DNA from: Megamerina dolium
Taxonomy: Eukaryota; Arthropoda; Insecta; Diptera; Megamerinidae
Reading direction: 5' to 3'
DNA: 64,000 bases
NCBI GenBank assembly: GCA_963854835.1
Contig: OY978529.1
Location: forward strand, 6,172,501-6,236,500
The translations under genes were made by a program, and so were the position numbers. Of the stretch, positions 47,311 to 59,093 are shown in pieces (the stretch's first letter is position 1; the number at the start of each line of letters is the position of its first letter). The notes beneath the pieces are model-generated. The model was not told where the DNA came from. It saw nothing but the letters and a program-made list of their open reading frames with translations, and ran no database searches.

Positions 47311-49515
47311 TGACTACAAACATCATTCAATAATTGCGGTTAAACGTTAACTCGTTCGCGAGGAGTAACTCACTTCAGGGATATCAAAAATATTTGTTGA
47401 ACAAGCAATCGGCGAAGTTATAGAAAATCAAATAGGACCAGAGCCAATGATAAGATTGAGTCGAGCAGGAGAGAAGAATGAAGAAGAACATTCTGTAAAG
47501 CAGCCAAGTGTTTTCTTAGAAGCCCAAACCAGAAATTAATAGCTTTCTTCTTAGCAACAGGGAAAAAGGATCTCAATCGGATTGATTACCAGTCATACTC
47601 TATGATGCCATCGTGAAGAAAATGGCTGATATACAACTGGTATTTGATCTGTTAGTTGTTGCACAGTTCTTATCACTTGCCAGATACTTGGGATACTCAA
47701 AGGAGTAACAGAAGCTGGAAAAGGAGTAACTTTTATACTTCTGTTCTGTTTCTCCCCATTTCCTAAAAGTATGTCTTTCCTATTCTTCATTTTAATCTGT
47801 TCTATGAGATCTTTGGCAGAATGAGCATCACTGGCCTAGCACTTCCTTTAATCATATCTACTTTAATCGAAGAAAATGCAAATGGAAGAAAATGAAAAAC
47901 GCCCATTGATTTTTAAAGCATCCTAAATTATCCCATAGAAACTGTTTAGCGTGCTATGAAAACAACGCTAAGGATTTCGTGTGTGTATTTTTTGGAACTC
48001 AATAGATCTTTTAATCGAATTTTATGATCTACTCATCGTATTTCTTGTCTAACGACACGGTTTATAATACTACAGTGTTGCACCTACCAATGGTGGCAAA
48101 AGATTAATATAACTCTATACCTACCTAATAAATGCCACGACTTTCAACATGAAATTCTAACGATTTGTGGGGCTTGTCAGTTGCTTTACAATACATCACT
48201 ATAAAATCCTAGCTGTTTAAGTGGTGTCGAGATGTGTTGGCTGCGCTAATATTGTATGCTGAATTGATTCTCGTTAGGTTCCCTGCTAGCGCAAATGCAC
48301 TTACTGAAACAATTCTCTTGAACTGAGTTAGGTACAAAATTGCACAATTTTCAACTGTCTAATCGAAGATGACAGTCACTAACTTTCTGTATTACTTCTG
48401 CAACAACATGACCCTCATATAATAAGGAGCCCTTTAATAGACACCGTAGTGCTACTACCTGGCTTACAACAGCTTCTTTGGGACCTTAGTGCATAGGTAT
48501 TCCAACTAACTTTCATTGTAGGATTTGTGAAAATTTGGGTGAACAAAAAAAAAAACTCGCTGTGACGAAGAAGGTAATTTCTCAACTCTAAGATCTGACT
48601 ATAGTGGCTTTCGATTGTGACTCACAGTGAACTTCTGTGAATTAGCCATTATCGCAAGTGACTATCCAACTATTTAATTAAATTTTCCATCTCTGGAAAA
48701 TATATGTATTATCTTTCGTACTAGATACTAATATTTTTGTATTTATATGTACGAATCTATGTAAAGATATACTATTACTATAAAATGTCCATCATCAATA
48801 CGCATTATGGTTACGTACAGATGTATTCATTTTGTGCAACCATTATTGTTTTTTGTTTTTTCTTTTTTTAATTTTTAATTTTTGTTGGCTCTTTGGATTA
48901 TGTGTGTCATTTTATACGCCACTAAGCACCACATGCTATTTGCATGTACACAGAACGGCGAAAAAATTCTAATTGCAAATGAAAATACAAGTAATTGCAC
49001 CAAAGCTGTACTGTAGCAGTAGTCAGAGGCGGTTATAAAGAGGCGATGGAGTTAAATAAAGTGCTCTAATTTAAAACACTCGTTGAATTCTAAAGCAGTA
49101 GCAGTTGAATGGTTTTTTAATGAAAATAATAAAAAATACTTAGGAGTCGCAATATTGTTAAAAATCTTAGCCTTAGGCTTAACCGAAAATTAGATGGTTT
49201 GGAAGGAAGTAAACAATTTTTAACATCAATCATTAGCACTAATGATTTCGAGAAACCTTGGAGGGGTTTTTAATCTAATATAGTTGCGCATTGTAGAAAT
49301 TTATTTGAAATGAGACTATATATTTTAGCCGATAAGTTGGCCGAACCAGGAGTCCAATTGGCTAAAAAATTCAAAGGAGCTCAAAATGGCTCCTTTGAAT
49401 AAAAAAAAAAAATTTTTATTCCACCATGAATCGAATAATGAACCCCTACAATTGAAGAAATTCATAACGTGAGGCGGAGAACTCTCAGATGGATCGTCGT
49501 AAATTTTAAAACAAC
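47311..49515. other. Non-coding gap
   Basis: No gene or recognisable element was seen. Poly-A and poly-T runs are scattered. Confidence 0.4.
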
Positions 49516-49901
49516 TATTGAGAATGTGAGGGGGTGCCGTAGCTCAGTAGTTAGGCCTTCTGACCAGTAGGTCGTGGGTTCAATCTCCGGCTGAAGCATA
49601 ACAAATTTCATATAAAAAATATTTTTCTTTCGAATGGTACCCACCTATCGGCAAGCAATTGGAAATTCTTCATTCAGTAACAACTTGCCAGGAAAAATTT
49701 CTAAAAGAACTTTGTGGCAAAGCTCAGAAAAAGTGATGGATGTCACAAGAGCTCTGCCGTTCGGATCCGGTTAAAATAACTAGGTCCCTTCTAATACTGT
49801 CCAAAATTTAACACGCACAACTGTAATGGAAGAGAAGCTCGGCCAAAGAGCCCTTTGGGGCTTTAAGTGCCACATATTTATTTATTTTATTGAGAATTTG
49901 A
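49516..49901 (+). mobile_element. tRNA-derived SINE, copy G, with TSD
   Basis: This full-length SINE spans 49530-49887. The head starts GGGGTGCCG; the A box is at 49540-49550 (TAGCTCAGTAG) and the B box at 49577-49587 (GGTTCAATCTC). The head has an 8-bp deletion relative to copy A between the boxes. It ends in GCTTTAAGTGCCACATATTT plus (ATTT)n. Flanks TATTGAGAATGTGA (49516-49529) and TATTGAGAATTTGA (49888-49901) are a 14-bp target-site duplication with one mismatch. Confidence 0.92.
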
Positions 49902-50149
49902 ATGAGCTAATTTAAGACTGTTTAAGTCTGTATTCTTTCAGTATCTTGATTAGGCTTTATTCTCTATCCAGTGCTCGCTAGATCGTATTTTCCATTGTGT
50001 CTAATTAAACTATTTAAGTAAGTGAAGCACTAATCCTTTAGTTTTAACGTTTTTGATAAATGATATATGGAGCTCTATGAAATTATATATAACACATTAG
50101 GCTATTTTGCAGTTACGTCTGCTGCAAAAGTTACACCAAGCATTCAAAG

Positions 50150-51090
50150 CGACTAACCTTGGAATTTTCAAAATCTTCAACATGCTATAACTCACTTAAT
50201 ATACCATCTGGGACAACAATATTTGGCATATAGAGTTACATTATACTACTACATAACCTTGCCAAAAATAGGTGAGCCACGCCTACTTTTTATAGTAGCT
50301 CCCATACAAAGTATCTGTACTTCTTTTAAATTGAAACAGCTATAACTTCTGCAATCTTCTCTCTAGAATAAACATAATTGACACTTAGATTAATATGACA
50401 GTTGGAAATAATCTGGCATAAAATCAGTGCGCCACGCCCACTTCTTATTGGGGCTCCCATACAAAGTTGAGAGAATTAAACAAAAGCTTTAAGTGCCATA
50501 ACTTACGAACTATTTAGCGTAGAACAATCCGATTTAAGGTGTGGATTAGTATTGCAACAGCAACTAGACTGACGAAAAATGGGCCAGCCATGCCCAGTGT
50601 TTATAGTAGCTCCCATACAAAATGACTGAATTTCTTTAAAATTGGAACAGCTGTAAGTTCTGCAATCTTCTGTCTAGAATAACCATAAGTGACACTTAGA
50701 TTAATATGAGAGTTGGAAATAATCTGGTAAAAAATCAGCATGCCAGGCCCACTATTTGATGTGGCTCCCATATAAATTCGAGAAAATCAAAAAAAAATTT
50801 AACCGATATAACTTAGGAACTATTCAGTGTAGGACAACCAAATTTAAAGTGTGGATTAATATTGCAAAGATTAATAGATTTATCAGAAAAGGGCAAGCCA
50901 CGCCCACTGCTAAGCCTCGGTATTATCTTAAAAACCCCTTAAAACCCTCATAACTTACAAAATACTTGGTGAAAGTCAACCATATATTAGGTGTAGATTA
51001 GTATTACAAGCAAAAATTGTTCTTCAAAAAACTGGTGTGCCACGCCTACTTCATAATGTATCTCTCTAATACAAAATCGTGGAAATATAA
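50150..51090. repeat. Tandem array of ~150-bp monomers with dimer structure
   Basis: About six monomers occur. Each has a GCCACGCCCACT-like block, then GGCTCCCATACAAA, then ATAACTT and a block ending GTGTGGATTAGTATTGCAA or TGACACTTAGATTAATATGA. The CCCATACAAA anchors fall near 50304, 50458, 50617, 50767 and 51064, with a degenerate unit near 50919. Alternate monomers are more alike (50335-50445 with 50645-50755), so the repeat is of dimeric type with a period near 310 bp. No coding sequence was seen. A hairpin (GTCGGC with GCCGAC) lies just outside at about 51152-51168. Confidence 0.75.
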
Positions 51091-51169
51091 GACAAAAATG
51101 GATATTCGAGCAAACTTTATATATATATACCTATATATGCAGGGTATTATTTGGTCGGCCCTAGCCGAC

Positions 51170-52976
51170 TGTAAGATATTTTTTTTCTCAGGTAGTACAG
51201 AATAACTTGTAGATGAAATTTAGCTCCAGACCTATCCTATGACTGTTAACATATCGGTGTAATTCCAATATGTCCGTGATAATATTAACATTTTCTATAG
51301 TACCATAGAATAATATTCCCCATAAGAGGTATTTGGATGCATTCAAATTGTTTCAAATTGCATCAAATGTGTGACAAAATGTTGACTTAAATCAAAACAA
51401 ACCTAGTGGTGTTTCTATCATGAAAATTGAGACAATTTTAATTTTATTCATACAAGTGTGAACCACTCTAATATTGTATCAACATTGTAATAAAGTGAAG
51501 TGGGCACTATAGTAAAATCGTGTTGCATAATAATATCATAATTTTCAAATGCTCGAGTTTTACGTATGCCAGCAAACACATTTTGTAGATCTGCTCCATC
51601 TGCTGCTACATAGAGTGGGCGTTAGTGTCCTAATTATGGACTTCCGTTTGTATGTATTAATTCGTGTGTATTACTTGTATGTATGTAGTTATTTATTTTT
51701 TGTGGGTTTATTAATTTTTGGTCTTTTCACATTCGCATTACATTATGGTGTGAATCTGTTAATGCATTTCAAAGTAGATGCATTTTTTTTTATGCAATTT
51801 TTTCAGCTTTTTTCGCTTCTTTCATTTTCATATTCTTTGAATAACAGTTTTTTTTTTATTCTTATTATTCGGTAATGTCTGAATGTTAATGCGTAAACAG
51901 GAATATTGTTTTGGTCCCAGCCATTGCTGTTGGTAAAAGTATATCATTTCGTGCTGCAAAGAATTTCTTGTTTTGGTCCAATGTACTTAATTTGCAAAAC
52001 TATTCAAAATGTTGCAGCATAAAGTAGCCAGAACATTAATGCGTATATTAACAACATTTGCCAGCTCACTGCTTTATACTTATCCCACTAATTCAATGGC
52101 ATTTGCTTAAATTCATTTCAAACAGATAAACAGATGGGTGATAATGATGAAAGCCTAAGCTTATACGTAATTATATTGGATGCTTTTCATTTGTAAAATC
52201 CCCTTTTTACTTCTTCGCATCACTCTCAGATTTTTGCATAATTGAGTGCATCCATTAGATTATTTATTTTTTTAATAATAATCTCATTATTTTCCTTAGC
52301 ATCATCCACCATATGATCGTCAACACATTACATTTGAATGAATATGACAATAATAAAAAGGTTAAATGATGAACATATGAATGACTGTGTGTTCCACTGT
52401 TAATAGCTATACATATGTATTTACATAATGTGTGCTACCATATGTCAATGACATTTGTTGCTTTTCACATAATATAATCCAATGTATATCAACACATACA
52501 GTTCGATGACTTGAATTGTATATTTAAAAATTCGATTGAAAGATGATGATGATGATGATGATGATGATCATCATCATCATGATGATGACTATAGGCAACA
52601 TATGGTCATTGCATTTTGACAAAGGATATACACACACTGGTACCTACGAGTATTTACACTTGAGATTTACAAAAGGAATATTATATGTGGATGCCTATTT
52701 GGTATGAATGAAGCCATTTGTATGTGGCGAGTGCATTCAACCATTTAAATTCATATACCCAAATGTAGTTATCTGAAACGAAATTTAATGCCTTTTTATA
52801 TTTTTATAACACTCGTTTTTTTATATCCTATTTGGATTAAATAAAATAAACAAATGTTATTCGTAAATAAATGTATTGTCTCATTGAAATAGAGATCTGA
52901 AAGTGACAATATTCGAATTGATATAATATTTGAATTATAAACTGAATTAACATTTGTTAATAGTGATTATGCTTAC
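51170..52976. other. Non-coding gap with a trinucleotide hairpin
   Basis: Apart from the (GAT)n/(ATC)n hairpin listed separately, this is A+T-rich sequence without recognisable genes. The 108-codon frame at 51549 is low-complexity, rich in F, L and S. Confidence 0.4.
52543..52590. repeat. (GAT)n followed by (ATC)n, self-complementary
   Basis: About nine GAT units run into ATC units and then GAT again. The GAT and ATC halves are reverse complements and can form a hairpin. Confidence 0.9.
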
Positions 52977-53052
52977 ATGATTTGACCATACTTACTTACT
53001 TATGTGGCCATAACAACCGAATATCGATTTAGGCCGAATATAACATGCTTCG

Positions 53053-54582
53053 TCAGCCATCTCTGTTCTTCGCTAGCTGGCGCCAGTTAGAAATTCCAAG
53101 CGCCGTCAGGTTCTCCAGTACTTGGTCTTTCCACCGGAGGTTTGGTCTTCCTCTTCTGCGTCGTCCTCCAGCGGGTTCCGAATATAACACCTTCTTAGCT
53201 GGAGCGTGTTCTTCCATTCGCTCGACATGATCTAGCCAGCGCAGCCGCTGGATTTTGATGCGCTTTACTATGTCAATATCGGCATACAGCTCGTACAGCT
53301 CATGGTTGTACCTTATTCGGTACTCGCCACCAACGCAAATAGGTCCAAAGATCCTGCGTAGGACTTTTCTCTCGAAAACCCCAAGCATTCGCTCATCCGA
53401 GGTGGAAATTGTCCAGGCTTCAGCGCCATATGTTAGGACAGGCATGATGAGAGACTTGTAGAGTGTAGTTTTCGTTCTTCGAGAGAGGGCTCGACTTCTC
53501 AATTGCTTACTCAGCCCAAAGTAACACCTGTTAGCAAGAGTTATCCTACGCATGATCTCCAAGCTGACGTCATTACTGCTGTTAATGCTGGTTCCAAGAT
53601 AGACAAAGTCCCTTACTACTTCAAAAGCGTAGTTGTCAACAGCGACGTGCTGTCCAAGACGCCGGGACTCTTTGTTTGTTGACACTAGATACTTCGTCTT
53701 GCCCTCGTTCACCGTCAGACCCATCCGACGCGACTCTCTTTCCAACTCTGAGAATGCTGCACTGACTGCTCGCCTGTTCATGCCGATTATGTCAATATCG
53801 TCGGCATACGCTAACACCATGACACTTTTGTTGAAGATAGTGCCATTATGTCGTAGATCAGCAGCTCGTATTATTTTCTCCATAATATGATTGAAGAAGT
53901 CGCACGATAACGAATCACCTTGTCTGAAACCCCGTTCGGTATTAAACGGTGCGGAGAGGTCCTTCCCAATTTTCACTGCACAACAGGAGTTATGCGCTGT
54001 CATTCTACAAAGTCGAATGAGCTTTGCAGGAATACCGAACTCAGGCATTGTTGCGTAGAGGTAATCCCTTACCGGCCTGTCGAAAGCGGCTTTATAATCA
54101 AAAAATAGGTGGTGTGTGTCGATCTGTTTTTCTTGGGTCTTCTCCAGGATTTGGCGCAGTGTGAAAATCTGGTCGATGGTGGATTTACCAGGTCTGAAGC
54201 CACACTGATACGGTCCAATCAGGTTGCTGAGCATAGGCTTCAACCTTTCACACAGTACGCTCGATAGAACCTTGTATGCGATGCTCAGGAGACTTATTCC
54301 ACGGTAGTTGGCGCAAATTGTGGGGTCTCCTTTTTTATGTACAGGACAGAGAACACTGAGCCTCCAATCATCAGGCATGCTTTCATCCGACCATATTCTG
54401 CTTAGGAGCTGGTGCATGCGGGTGAGCAGCTCATCGCCTCCGGTCTTAAACAACTCGGCAGGCAGGCCATCAGCACCTGCAGCTTTGTTGTTCTTCAGCC
54501 TTAAAATGGCCGTTTCAACCTCGTCATAGTCAGGTGGTGGAACATCAACACCATCATCTGTAATTGGGGTTATCGTGTATTC
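53053..54582 (-). pseudogene. RTE reverse transcriptase with intact catalytic motifs
   Basis: From the Met at 54453 the frame is 466 residues long, and it extends upstream without a stop to 54583. Numbered from that Met: ANYRGISLLSIAYKVL at 48-63, GFRPGKSTIDQIFTL at 85-99, motif A FFDYKAAFD at 117-125, GFRQGDSLS at 175-183, and motif C YADDIDII at 216-223. Thumb and connection follow (MGLTVNEGKTKYL, PVLTYGAEAWTI), then the C-terminal GRRRRGRPNLRWKDQVLENL. All RT catalytic aspartates are present. The enzyme probably folds but lacks its endonuclease. Its role was target-primed cDNA synthesis. The short frames on the plus strand here are shadows. Confidence 0.9.
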
Positions 54583-55008
54583 TCATCCACTGGCGGAATT
54601 GTTCGTAGCATCGCCATTCATTAACGTGGAGAAGTGTTCCCTCCATAGGCTCAGTACACTCTGGACATCTGTAACCAGATTCCCATTTCCATCACGACAA
54701 GAAGAGGCTCCGGGATTTAAACCTACACTCAGGCGCTTGATCTTTTCGAAGAATTTTCGAGTCTCATTCTTGTCGATACACATCTCTATCTCCTCACACT
54801 CGCATCTTTCCAACTCCCTCTTCTTGCGCATGTAAAGACGTCTCTCTGTACCGCTTTTTTCTCCTTTTCTCTCTGTACCGCTCCTTAACAGCTTAATTTT
54901 TCTGTAGGCGGCGTCTTTCTCTGCGGTAGCGTCGCGACACTCCTGATCATACCACTCTTTCCTCAGAGGCCGGTAGTAACCGATTACCTCCTCGGCAGCA
55001 GTAGTCAT
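54583..55008 (-). pseudogene. RTE inter-domain region upstream of RT, ends at TGA
   Basis: These 141 codons in the same frame as the RT are the lysine- and arginine-rich linker between endonuclease and RT: YYRPLRKEWYDQECRDATAE, then KRELERCECEEIEMCIDKNE and LSLWREHFSTLMNGD. The TGA at 54583-54585 separates it from the RT, which continues as EYTITPITDDGVDVPPPDYD. A single nonsense mutation explains the break without any frameshift. Confidence 0.85.
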
Positions 55009-55054
55009 GGAGTGGAATATATGTGGGATATATATGATTTGACCATAAGAGATT

Positions 55055-55680
55055 ATATATATTATTATACAGGCTATTCAATGCACTGCGATCTAAAAGA
55101 TCATTTGTGAGCCTATTGCCCAACTAAAACAATTGTAGACTATTTATAAATCTTATAATTGATGTGGACTTGATTTTACCTATGTGCTTTGGAGTCAAGA
55201 ATCAGTTACCTAGGTAACCAAGTCTAGTCAATTGTATAGAATATGTTCCGATGTTTCCTACTCTTCATGATAGAGTCGTCAGGTATCGTTTTCTACCACA
55301 CCTATTTGCTTCACATGGTAGTTGAGGTCTGTGTAGAGTTTTATATCATTTCTGCTGAGGTTAAGAACAGCATCCAACTTAACATGTGTGGGATCAATAA
55401 GTCCCTTCGAATGCCACATGTCAGTTTGGGCTCTCCAGTAGTCGAGTAGATCCCGTTTCTCCCTCTCACATATCAAGTTGTTTATGCAACTGTTTGTAAC
55501 CCCGCAGAAAGACTCTGGTCCAATGAAAGGAGTGCTTTCGCCTTCCATTGTAAGGGAGTCGGCCATTTCGTTTCTTTCGTGTCTCTCATGTCCCAGCACC
55601 CACATTAGGGTGTCATGATTATTTGCTGCCATTGCATTGCACAACCCTTCTTTAGTCAAAATTTGAGCCTAATCCATGAG
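55055..55680 (-). mobile_element. I-like non-LTR element, RNase H end and 3' UTR
   Basis: The minus-strand frame 55279-55659 begins in RNase H (DTLMWVLGHERHERNEMADS, with the last catalytic D in EMAD) and continues GESTPFIGPESFCGVTNSCI, IDPTHVKLDAVLNLSRNDIK. A frameshift near 55280 follows. The 3' UTR includes GTTGGGCAATAGGCTCACAA near 55095-55125 and GATCGCAGTGCATTGAATAG near 55075-55095, then an A/T tail (ATAATAATAT). It abuts the RTE insertion on its left. It is the same family as 32040. Confidence 0.8.
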
Positions 55681-55749
55681 TAACTTTACTCTTCACAGAC
55701 ATTTAAAGCGGACGACCTTCCATATTTTTTGAAGGATGGAAAACCCCAA

Positions 55750-56075
55750 AGTTCGCATGCCGGTAGAACCTTGCGTTCAAAAAAAAAAATATTGTAGAAA
55801 CAACAAGTTGCCATGATAAATACTACAGCGAATCTTCTCCGCCGAAAGATATGGTTGTAGAATGGGTTGCCGAACTTGAATGCGGACGCAAGAGTACAAA
55901 TATTGCCTTGCCTTCCGCACGAAGAAAATCCATTTAGTTCAGTTCACAAGTCGCTAGTTTCCAGCAATTATTATTTATTTCGAATTTTGAAAAGATTGTT
56001 TCCAGTAAAAGATTTGAGTTCAAACGAGAATTCATATTTTGAAAAATTCGTTACTGTTACTGACCAATGCACTGA
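55750..56075 (+). mobile_element. Mariner relic, heavily deleted
   Basis: A plus-strand N-terminal piece reads YYSESSPPKDMVVEWVAELE, CGRKSTN near 55820-55905 (the HTH region and its GR motif). It then jumps to SLVSSNYYLFRILKRLF near 55945-56000, which aligns with the third-aspartate block of mariners (SDYYLFRNLKRWL type). Here the D is replaced by N. No TIRs are recognised. This is a different family from the other copies in the window. Confidence 0.6.
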
Positions 56076-56413
56076 TAATCCATAAAATATTTGAAGGAAT
56101 AATTAACATTGAATTAACACAGACTTGATCAATCGTTGATCAAGTGGTCAGGTTGTCATATCGCTGAAATAGAAGCAGTAGTTTAAATAGAACACGAAAA
56201 AAAGTAGTTGGTTCAATGGATGTGTGAAAGTTTTGATGATATCAATAACATTTGTATTTTATTATCCACATCATTTCAAGTACTTATTTATAGAAATTAT
56301 ATATCGATTCGCAGGGGGAAAAAAAATTGCACAATAGCACCAATTTATCGCTTTATTCTATATAATACAATAATGGATTATATGTATTATACTCGCCAGT
56401 ATAAGTACATGTA
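56076..56413. other. Non-coding gap
   Basis: No gene or recognisable element was seen. Confidence 0.4.
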
Positions 56414-57320
56414 CAGGGTGATTTTTTACGAGCCTTTGGATTTGAGTTTTTTAAAATAAAACATAAAATTTAGAAAAATTTATGAAATCTTTATTTGAGT
56501 CGATAGAACGTTCTATATAATTCAATGATTAAAGATGATTTTATGTAAATGTTGACCGCGGTTGCGCCTCAAATGGTTCATACCCTGGGTTCAATTTTGG
56601 CATACTCTCTCCAACTTATCAACCGGTATCTCACGAATAAATTCTTCAATATTGGCTTTCAGTGCGTCAACCATTGCGGGCTTGTCGCTATAGACATGAG
56701 CCTTACCACATAGTACCACATAAAATAGTCTGAAGGCATTAAATCGCACAATCTAGGCGGCCAATTGACCGGCCCCAAACGTGAAATAAACTGTTCACCG
56801 AACTCGCCTCTCAATTGGGCCATTGTTTCGCGTGCTGTATGGCATGTAGCACCGTCTTGTTGCAACCACATGTCAGCCAAGTCCAGCTCTTCCATTTTGG
56901 GCAAAAGAAAGTTTGTAATCATCGCACGGTAGCGCCTGACATTCACAGTAACGTTCCTGTCTTCGTCGTCTTTGAAAAAGTACGGTCCAATTATTCCACC
57001 GGCCCATACCATCCACACCAAACAATGCATTTTTCGGCATTTCAGCACACCAAATACGGCAATTTTGATTGTTGACGTATCCATTCAACCAGAAATGAGC
57101 TTCGTCGCTGAACACAAGAAAGTGCACGATGTATTTTCTTAACCGAGCATGAATTTTGATCATAAAATTTAATAATCTGCAAGCATTGTTCGTTTGTAAG
57201 TCGATTCATGGTTAAATTATAGACCAAACTGAACATATTTGACAGTAACATGTTACACGAAAACAGCTGAGCTGTCAAAAACAGTGTTGCCAAAAAGAAA
57301 GTTGCTAAAAAATCACCCTG
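56414..57320 (-). mobile_element. DD41D Tc1/mariner element with both TIRs
   Basis: The 907-bp element has TIRs CAGGGTGATTTTTTACGAG (left) and, as reverse complement, CAGGGTGATTTTTTAGCAAC (right), with TA at 56412-56413 and 57321-57322. On the minus strand: MNRLTNEQCLQIIKFYDQN (57150-57215), an internal deletion, VFSDEAHFWLNGYVNNQNC (first D, near 57060-57125), WAGGIIGPYFFKDDEDRNVT, MWLQQDGATCHTARETMAQL (second D, near 56820-56870) and NWPPRLCDLMPSDYFMW (third D, near 56720-56770). I count 41 residues between second and third D. The C-terminus is frameshifted, and the HTH is mostly deleted. It is non-autonomous. Confidence 0.9.
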
Positions 57321-57322
57321 TA

Positions 57323-58999
57323 TATATGTCTATATATAGAGACGAACGAAATATAAAATACATTTCAAATATAATAATGTAATACATACTTATTTGTTGT
57401 TGCTATTATTATTCTTATTGTTATTATTATTGCATTTGTTGCTCTTGTTGTCAAACAAAACTATGTTAGAACAAAAAACTTCCATTAAACTGAATTAGGT
57501 GGAAATGTAATTTGAATTGTTTTACAAACTCTTTTTACAACAACTTCAACAACAACAACAGCATCTACAAATGCAAAAAGGAAAAATATCAATTGAAATA
57601 GTGGGTCGTATGTAATCATGATGATGAGAGGATACAAAGGGAGAACAAAGCAACGAGCGAATGATGCCCTGAGTAGTTTGATGATAAGTTGAAATTCTAT
57701 GCCACTATCACAATGACTATTTCAACCATTTTGTGGCTCTTGCTTATATACAATTACTATATACATATGTACATACACTCATACATCAATTTTATTATCA
57801 GAGCAGTCTGTGATGAAAGGCTTTTCCCATGTCGAAATCGTGGTGAGGTTATATTTTGTTGAAAACAAGTTGGTTCCAATTTGTGACAAACATATGTAAA
57901 AGCTTCTGGCACATTTATGGCAGCTATATATTTTATTTTTACCACATATAATATTTCATCAATATTATACTATGTATTTGCCGTTCTGTAACACACTTTC
58001 TGTTTAATTAAGTCATGGAACTCGTCGATTAATTAAATATATAATTCTTCTCATTAACATATATTTTTATCCAATCATTCCTATTATACTAAATATTTCC
58101 AGATTTCATTGGTCACTACGGTATTTTGGAGTGTTCGTATGATACCCTCACCATACCCCCAGCATATATAGTATATTTATTAAGTAATAACTCTCTATAA
58201 TAATTAGATGAAAAAGACAGTGTTAGCACTGATCAAATTTGTTGTGAGTTTTAAAATCACCCGAAAGAAATTACCACGGTAATTTTCGATGATTATTTGG
58301 TGAACTTACTTACACTTCACTTAGCTTCGTAGAGGCCTCTTGGAAGCATTTTCATGCTTGAGAATAATACCGCATATCAAAGCCATTTTTGCTCCTGAAC
58401 AATTGTGATATCACAACGATAATTTTGCCATGAAAACAGCCGAAAACAGCTTCCCATTATGAACTATAGCTACTGTCTTGCCATGTTTAATGAAAGTTGC
58501 TTCCTTAAGGTACTATCGAAATCTAATAGATGTAAGATCGACCAATCGATAGCTGGCCATGGAATAGTGTGTGTAATACGAAGAACTACAGTAGTGTATT
58601 TTCAATTAACTCATCATACACTTCATGCCTTTCCTAAACATTTCTTCATGCTTCTGATTGACTGATCATATGATAATAAAACTCAAATATTTTTCTTCTT
58701 AAAGGTGGTTTCTTTCCAAGCTGCTTATACAAAGACTACGTTTCCAAGCTGATTTGCTAATTATCTCTGTAGAAGAGTGTCTCTTGGAGAGCTTTCGGTT
58801 ATAGGCATCACGAAATTATTTACAATTGAAAGCTCTATCGAAGCAATGCCATGTCTTGCTTCTAAGATTCACAAAAGAACAAAATAGAGAATTGCAAAAA
58901 AAGAGATTTGCTGACCAGTGGACCAACGAATTTTATCTAGCTCCATCAATTAGATAGTGTGATTAACCATCCATATAAACTTTGGAATAACAAAACACA
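57323..58999. other. Non-coding A+T-rich gap
   Basis: CAA-type repeats near 57535-57560 and trinucleotide runs near 57415-57435. No gene or recognisable element was seen. Confidence 0.4.
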
Positions 59000-59093
59000 G
59001 ATGGTTCAAAATATACGTATAAAATGTTATGCTGTGCCCAAGAGATCATTTTTGGTTGCAGTGCACCTTGGCCATTTGTAAAAATAATATTTC
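59000..59093 (+). mobile_element. Possible I-like 3' UTR remnant
   Basis: The motif GAGATCATTTTTGGTTGCAG and GTGCACCTT near 59042-59070 resembles the 3' UTR of the 32040 and 55055 elements (GATC-rich then GTCGCAGTGCA), and an AATAAT-like A/T tail follows. It is short and divergent, so the call is tentative. Confidence 0.35.

Larger units (their letters stand above)
52977..55047 (-). mobile_element. RTE-type LINE, best-preserved copy, 14-bp TSD
   Basis: The inserted part (52991-55033, about 2.04 kb) is flanked by identical 14-mers ATGATTTGACCATA at 52977-52990 and 55034-55047, a target-site duplication. On the minus strand, one reading frame runs from 55008 to 53053 and is interrupted by a single TGA at 54583-54585. 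It ends in the 3' UTR motif GGTTGTTATGGCCACATAAG and an (AAGT)n tail. The N-terminal endonuclease domain is missing because of 5' truncation, so the copy cannot be autonomous. It serves as family reference for 9895, 14665, 22690, 29615 and 63840. Confidence 0.95.

Noticed and set aside
49531..49600. Possible genuine tRNA gene
   Set aside because: This is the head of SINE copy G, with a deletion between the boxes and flanking target-site duplication.
50150..51090. CRISPR-like array
   Set aside because: The ~150-bp units are contiguous with no unique spacers, and the context is eukaryotic.
51549..51875. 108-codon hydrophobic frame as a membrane protein
   Set aside because: Composition follows the T-rich sequence (F, L, S, Y) and no motif is recognisable.
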